Shown: piece after piece, positions 42,470-43,445 of the stretch
Position numbering within the stretch: position 1 is the stretch's first letter
Layout: every line of letters starts with the position of its first letter
Assembly (NCBI GenBank): GCA_022649055.1
Contig: JALCNL010000007.1
Location: 1-43,445, forward strand
Direction: 5' to 3'
Source: Megasphaera sp.
Lineage (GTDB): Bacteria; Bacillota; Negativicutes; Veillonellales; Megasphaeraceae
DNA: 43,445 nt
The notes under the pieces: generated by a model
The model's database searches: none
The model's input: only the letters and a program-made list of their open reading frames with translations
What the model was told of the DNA's origin: nothing
Position numbers and translations under genes: made by a program

Positions 42470-43445
42470 ATGAACACGATACAATGTCAATTAACAGAAC
42501 GATTTTTTCGATATGTGAGTATTCCATCTCAAAGTTGTTCCAATGGCGGGATTCAAGTACCAAGCACGAAAGGACAGTGGGATATGGCACGGTTGCTGCA
42601 AGAAGAATGTACTGCGCTAGGACTTGTTGATGTAGCGTTAAGTCCTACGTGTGTACTTACGGGAAAATTACCAGCTAGATTGCCGCAAGAATGTGATCGG
42701 CAGATTTCTTCCGTTGGTTTTATTGCACATGTAGATACTGTTGATGTTTGCCTTTCACCGGAAATTCATCCGCATGTGGTAACTGAATATGATGGCGGGG
42801 ATATTCTTTTGAATTCAGACCCCCATATTGTTATGGCCGCGGCCGAACACCCGGAATTACAGAAATATATGGAAAACGATTTGATCGTAACGGATGGTAC
42901 CAGTGTATTAGGGGCTGACAATAAGGCTGCCATTGCCAATATCATGACAGCTTTATCCGTATTAGCTGCAGATGATTCATTGTATCACGGTGATATTTAT
43001 GTTGCATTTGTTCCTGATGAAGAATGTGGTTTATACGGATCTAAAAGTATAGATTTTTCTAAATTTCCTGTTGATTTTGCCTATACCATTGACAGTTGTG
43101 AAGAGGGGGAAGTTGTATATGAAACCTTTAATGCTGGTCATGCGGCTGTTACTATTCAAGGAGTCAGTGCACATCCCATGAATGCTAAAGGAGTGTTGGT
43201 AAATCCGACCTTGGTGGCGGTGGATTTTGTTAATATGTTTGATCGCAAAGATACACCGGAACATACAGAAGGAAAAGAAGGGTATATTTGGTGTCAATCG
43301 ATTTGTTCCAATCAGTCCCAGGCAATTGTGAACTTGAATATTCGTGATCATGACAAGGAGAGATATAGAAAACGGAAAAGATGTATTGTAGAAAATATAG
43401 AAAAATTACGTGCTGCTAATCCGCGTGCTCATATAACGTATGCGA
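42470..43445 (+). CDS. pepT: Peptidase T (tripeptide aminopeptidase), 3' truncated by the window
   Basis: 325 codons are present, running off the right edge; the full protein is usually about 410 aa. M20 family metal-site motifs are visible: AHVDTVD (His87), TDGTSVLGADNKAA (Asp150), PDEECG (Glu184-Glu185) and TIDSCEEGEVVYETFNAG, with the dimerisation domain starting at SAHPMNAKG. It releases N-terminal residues from tripeptides in the cytoplasm using zinc. An agagggg site lies about 9 bp before the ATG. It is separated from citF by a strong terminator and so is a separate unit. Confidence 0.93.
   Translation, partial: MNTIQCQLTERFFRYVSIPSQSCSNGGIQVPSTKGQWDMARLLQEECTALGLVDVALSPTCVLTGKLPARLPQECDRQISSVGFIAHVDTVDVCLSPEIHPHVVTEYDGGDILLNSDPHIVMAAAEHPELQKYMENDLIVTDGTSVLGADNKAAIANIMTALSVLAADDSLYHGDIYVAFVPDEECGLYGSKSIDFSKFPVDFAYTIDSCEEGEVVYETFNAGHAAVTIQGVSAHPMNAKGVLVNPTLVAVDFVNMFDRKDTPEHTEGKEGYIWCQSICSNQSQAIVNLNIRDHDKERYRKRKRCIVENIEKLRAANPRAHITYA

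Noticed and set aside
1-43445. CRISPR array or prophage
   Set aside because: No spaced direct repeats, cas genes, integrase or phage structural genes were seen in reading the window.

Overview
The window looks like a chromosomal segment from a Gram-negative-walled Firmicute of the class Negativicutes, most likely near Megasphaera/Veillonellaceae. This placement is inferred from gene content and order only: Firmicute-type trmFO-hslVU, an mfd-spoVB/yabM-like-yabN block, a YibQ-type deacetylase, lactate and citrate transport, and A+T-leaning DNA. No similarity search was possible. There are no phage structural genes and no CRISPR array.

Bases 1-27,700 are tightly packed core genes, nearly all on the plus strand: (a) trmFO (5' end missing), hslV, hslU and an RlmI-type rRNA methyltransferase; (b) an amino-acid permease; (c) threonine synthase, an EamA transporter and a VTT-domain membrane protein; (d) prfC, the only clear minus-strand gene; (e) mfd, a MurJ/SpoVB-like flippase and a MazG protein with a shortened methylase-like domain, then an HU gene; (f) envelope genes (MGDG-synthase-type glycosyltransferase, polysaccharide deacetylase), a TSUP exporter and an SDR; (g) a DUF697-like/DUF1232 pair; (h) a thioesterase, murI, a membrane protein with a CofE-like protein, rdgB and a YfcE-type phosphoesterase; (i) speD. 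Clear intrinsic terminators and several near-consensus promoters separate these units.

A tRNA cluster (Pro-UGG, Gly-UCC, Arg-UCU) at 27,737-27,980 marks a sharp change. From there to about 31,000 the DNA is AT-rich and scarred: an IS3-family transposase remnant, one intact B12-type radical SAM gene, a perfect 36-nt palindrome and a gutted group II intron that keeps its 5' ribozyme domain, a piece of its reverse transcriptase and a domain V-like tail.

Bases 31,000-42,260 encode organic-acid metabolism in loosely spaced DNA: L-lactate permease, a 2-hydroxycarboxylate (citrate-type) symporter, an alpha/beta hydrolase, a LysR regulator, and a pckA-citD-citE-citF operon. A similar ~45-bp block lies about 100 bp upstream of both the symporter and pckA, suggesting a LysR-controlled citrate regulon. 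The likely scheme is citrate uptake, cleavage to acetate and oxaloacetate, and conversion of oxaloacetate to PEP by PckA. The citrate-lyase carrier CitD lacks the usual prosthetic-group serine, and citC/citX/citG are absent from the window. I regard this cluster as the most interesting system here. The window ends inside peptidase T.
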